Shown one piece after another: positions 23,498 through 24,761 of a stretch of DNA of 24,761 nt. Each line of letters starts with the position of its first letter. Position 1 is the stretch's first letter. The notes beneath the pieces were generated by a model. That model ran no database searches. It had not been told where the DNA came from and was given only the letters and a program-made list of their open reading frames with translations. Source of the DNA: G963692885 sp964657395 (GTDB lineage: Bacteria; Acidobacteriota; Terriglobia; Terriglobales; Acidobacteriaceae); the NCBI GenBank assembly GCA_964657395.1, contig CAZZUX010000056.1:1-24761 (forward strand), in the 5' to 3' direction. Made by a program: the position numbers and the translations under genes.

Positions 23498-24761
23498 ATG
23501 ATCTTGAAAGCGTCGGACTACATCGCACGATTCCTCTACAGCCGCGGTGTCCGGACTGTCTACGAGCTCCCCGGCGGCATGATCACGCACATGCTCAACT
23601 CGCTCTACGAGTTCCAGAAGATCCGCGTCGTCAGCGTCCATCATGAGCAATCCGCCGCCTTCGCGGCCGACGCCACTGGCCGCATCACCGGCGTTCCCGG
23701 AGTCGCCATGGCCACCAGCGGCCCCGGCGCCATCAACCTGCTGACCGGCATCGGCAGCTGTCACTTCGATTCGTCGCCTGCCGTCTTCATTACCGGCCAG
23801 GTCAACCGACACGAACTGCGCGGCGACCGTGCGATCCGGCAGCTCGGCTTCCAGGAAAGCGACATCGTCACCATGGCGAAACCCATCACCAAGGCGGCAT
23901 GGCAGGTCAGCACCCCCGAAGAGCTTCCGCTGCTCCTCAAGAACGCTTTCGATCTCGCAGTCGCGGGACGTCCCGGCCCCGTCCTTCTCGACGTCCCGAT
24001 GGACATTCAGAACACCAGGATCGATGTCCCCGAACCCGAAGCCCATCTCGGACCGCCGCCCCAGGCCGCAGCCATCCCCGCCTCCATGTGGGCCAGCCTC
24101 AAGGCAGCGCTGCAGAAATCGAAGCGTCCGCTCGTGCTCGTCGGAGCAGGCATTCGCGCCGGCAACGCACTCTCCGCCCTGCACACCTTCGTCGAAGCCC
24201 TAGGCCTCCCCGTAGTCAACTCGCTGCTCGCCGTCGACGTCATGCCCTATGACGACCCCCTCCGCGTCGGCATGATCGGCAGCTACGCCAATCGCTGGGC
24301 CAACCACGCTCTCGCCAACAGCGACCTCCTGCTGGTGCTCGGCAGCCGTCTCGATATTCGCCAGACCGGCAACGACACCGCCTTCTTCAAAGGTGAGCGC
24401 GAGATCGTCCACGTCGACTGCGAACCCGGCGAAATCAACAACCGCATACCGGGCTGCATCGCCGTCCACACTGAACTCAAGCCCTTCCTCGAAGCCGCAG
24501 CCCATGAACTCCGCGGAACCGCGAAGCCCGAATGGGAACAGTGGCGGAGCGAAATAGCCGCCCTCCGCGAGCGCTACGACGATCGCCTCGAACTGGGCAA
24601 AGTCAACGGCATCAACCCCAACATCTTCATGCACCAGCTGTCAGCCGTCTCGAAAGCCGCCGGAGCCTTTCTCATTGACGTCGGCCAGCACCAGATGTGG
24701 GCCGCCCAGTCCATCGAAGTCGGCCGCGACCAGCGCTGGCTCACCTCGGGCGGCATGGGCT
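23498..24761 (+). CDS. Thiamine-diphosphate-dependent enzyme of the acetolactate-synthase fold, YerE-like (3' end outside window)
   Basis: At least 421 residues are encoded before the window ends; family members are ~550-600. ATG 23498 has AAGGGG about 8 bases upstream and follows rfbG by 30 bases. The pyrimidine-binding domain carries the catalytic Glu50 in VHHEQSAAFAADATGR, then ATSGPGAINLLTGI (72-85) with the usual GPG turn. RPGPVLLDVPMDIQ ends the domain. The middle domain begins at ~RPLVLVGAGIRAG and contains VLGSRLDIRQTG (FAD/nucleotide-binding region in acetolactate synthases). The C-terminal PP domain starts at LIDVGQHQMWAAQS; its GDG/N metal motif lies beyond the edge. Ordinary acetolactate synthase is possible, but the position directly behind rfbF-rfbG points to the branched-sugar enzyme class typified by Yersinia YerE, which adds a two-carbon unit from pyruvate to a CDP-4-ketosugar. 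Confidence 0.85.
   Translation, partial: MILKASDYIARFLYSRGVRTVYELPGGMITHMLNSLYEFQKIRVVSVHHEQSAAFAADATGRITGVPGVAMATSGPGAINLLTGIGSCHFDSSPAVFITGQVNRHELRGDRAIRQLGFQESDIVTMAKPITKAAWQVSTPEELPLLLKNAFDLAVAGRPGPVLLDVPMDIQNTRIDVPEPEAHLGPPPQAAAIPASMWASLKAALQKSKRPLVLVGAGIRAGNALSALHTFVEALGLPVVNSLLAVDVMPYDDPLRVGMIGSYANRWANHALANSDLLLVLGSRLDIRQTGNDTAFFKGEREIVHVDCEPGEINNRIPGCIAVHTELKPFLEAAAHELRGTAKPEWEQWRSEIAALRERYDDRLELGKVNGINPNIFMHQLSAVSKAAGAFLIDVGQHQMWAAQSIEVGRDQRWLTSGGMG

Noticed and set aside
23237..24184. 315-residue open frame on the - strand opposite rfbG and the ThDP gene
   Set aside because: Gly/Asp-rich translation without recognisable motifs, fully overlapping two conserved enzyme genes.
1..24761. 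Search by eye for IS ends, transposase, tRNA/rRNA, CRISPR repeats and phage or toxin-antitoxin genes
   Set aside because: No supporting sequence was seen; all substantial coding space is taken by the genes listed.

Overview
The window looks like a chromosomal segment of a high-GC member of the Acidobacteriota (a Terriglobia relative such as Granulicella, Edaphobacter or Terriglobus is my guess). The clues are the gene families. There is a roughly 1,220-residue TonB-dependent receptor with an N-terminal carboxypeptidase-regulatory-like domain, a CRTAC1/UnbV protein paired with a TPR protein, and a regulator with an N-terminal DNA-binding-like domain followed by one membrane segment, a type that is very numerous in this phylum. 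I see no IS element, tRNA, rRNA, CRISPR array or phage gene, and no gene-free stretch over 300 bases. Thirteen genes are complete; the first and last run off the window.

Region 1 (1..11633) reads as a glycan-utilisation neighbourhood. It holds the C-terminal part of a GH36-type alpha-galactosidase-like enzyme and a secreted FG-GAP/UnbV protein divergent from a secreted TPR protein. Next come a membrane-spanning ToxR/CadC-like regulator divergent from the TonB-dependent receptor, a strong intrinsic terminator, and a secreted six-hairpin (alpha/alpha-barrel) glycosidase. The likely logic is that the regulator senses something in the periplasm and controls the outer-membrane receptor, which imports glycans processed by the two hydrolases.

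Region 2 (11660..16117) is housekeeping or accessory. A GNAT acetyltransferase is followed by the HrpB-type DEAH-box helicase on the + strand. They meet an NupG-like MFS symporter on the - strand, the two stop codons sharing one CTAG.

Region 3 (16223..24761) is the most interesting part: a two-armed nucleotide-sugar locus built around a 215-bp divergent control region (21313..21527). The rightward arm is rfbF (glucose-1-phosphate cytidylyltransferase), rfbG (CDP-glucose 4,6-dehydratase, coupled to rfbF by TAATG) and a thiamine-diphosphate enzyme of the acetolactate-synthase fold. The leftward arm is rfbH (the PMP/[2Fe-2S] 3-dehydrase, with a perfect C-X57-C-X1-C-X7-C motif), an SDR reductase/epimerase, a polyprenyl-phosphate-type GT2 and a GT-C membrane glycosyltransferase. 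Together these match the logic of the CDP-yersiniose pathway: a CDP-3,6-dideoxy-4-ketohexose receives a two-carbon branch from a ThDP enzyme, is reduced, and is transferred to a surface glycan. The reductase partner of RfbH (DdhD/AscD type) is not in the window and would be expected nearby or elsewhere.

Several genes appear to start with TTG; two of these are supported by Shine-Dalgarno matches. Most lengths and starts below were chosen from signal peptides, family N-termini, overlap with neighbours and ribosome binding sites rather than from the longest reading frame.
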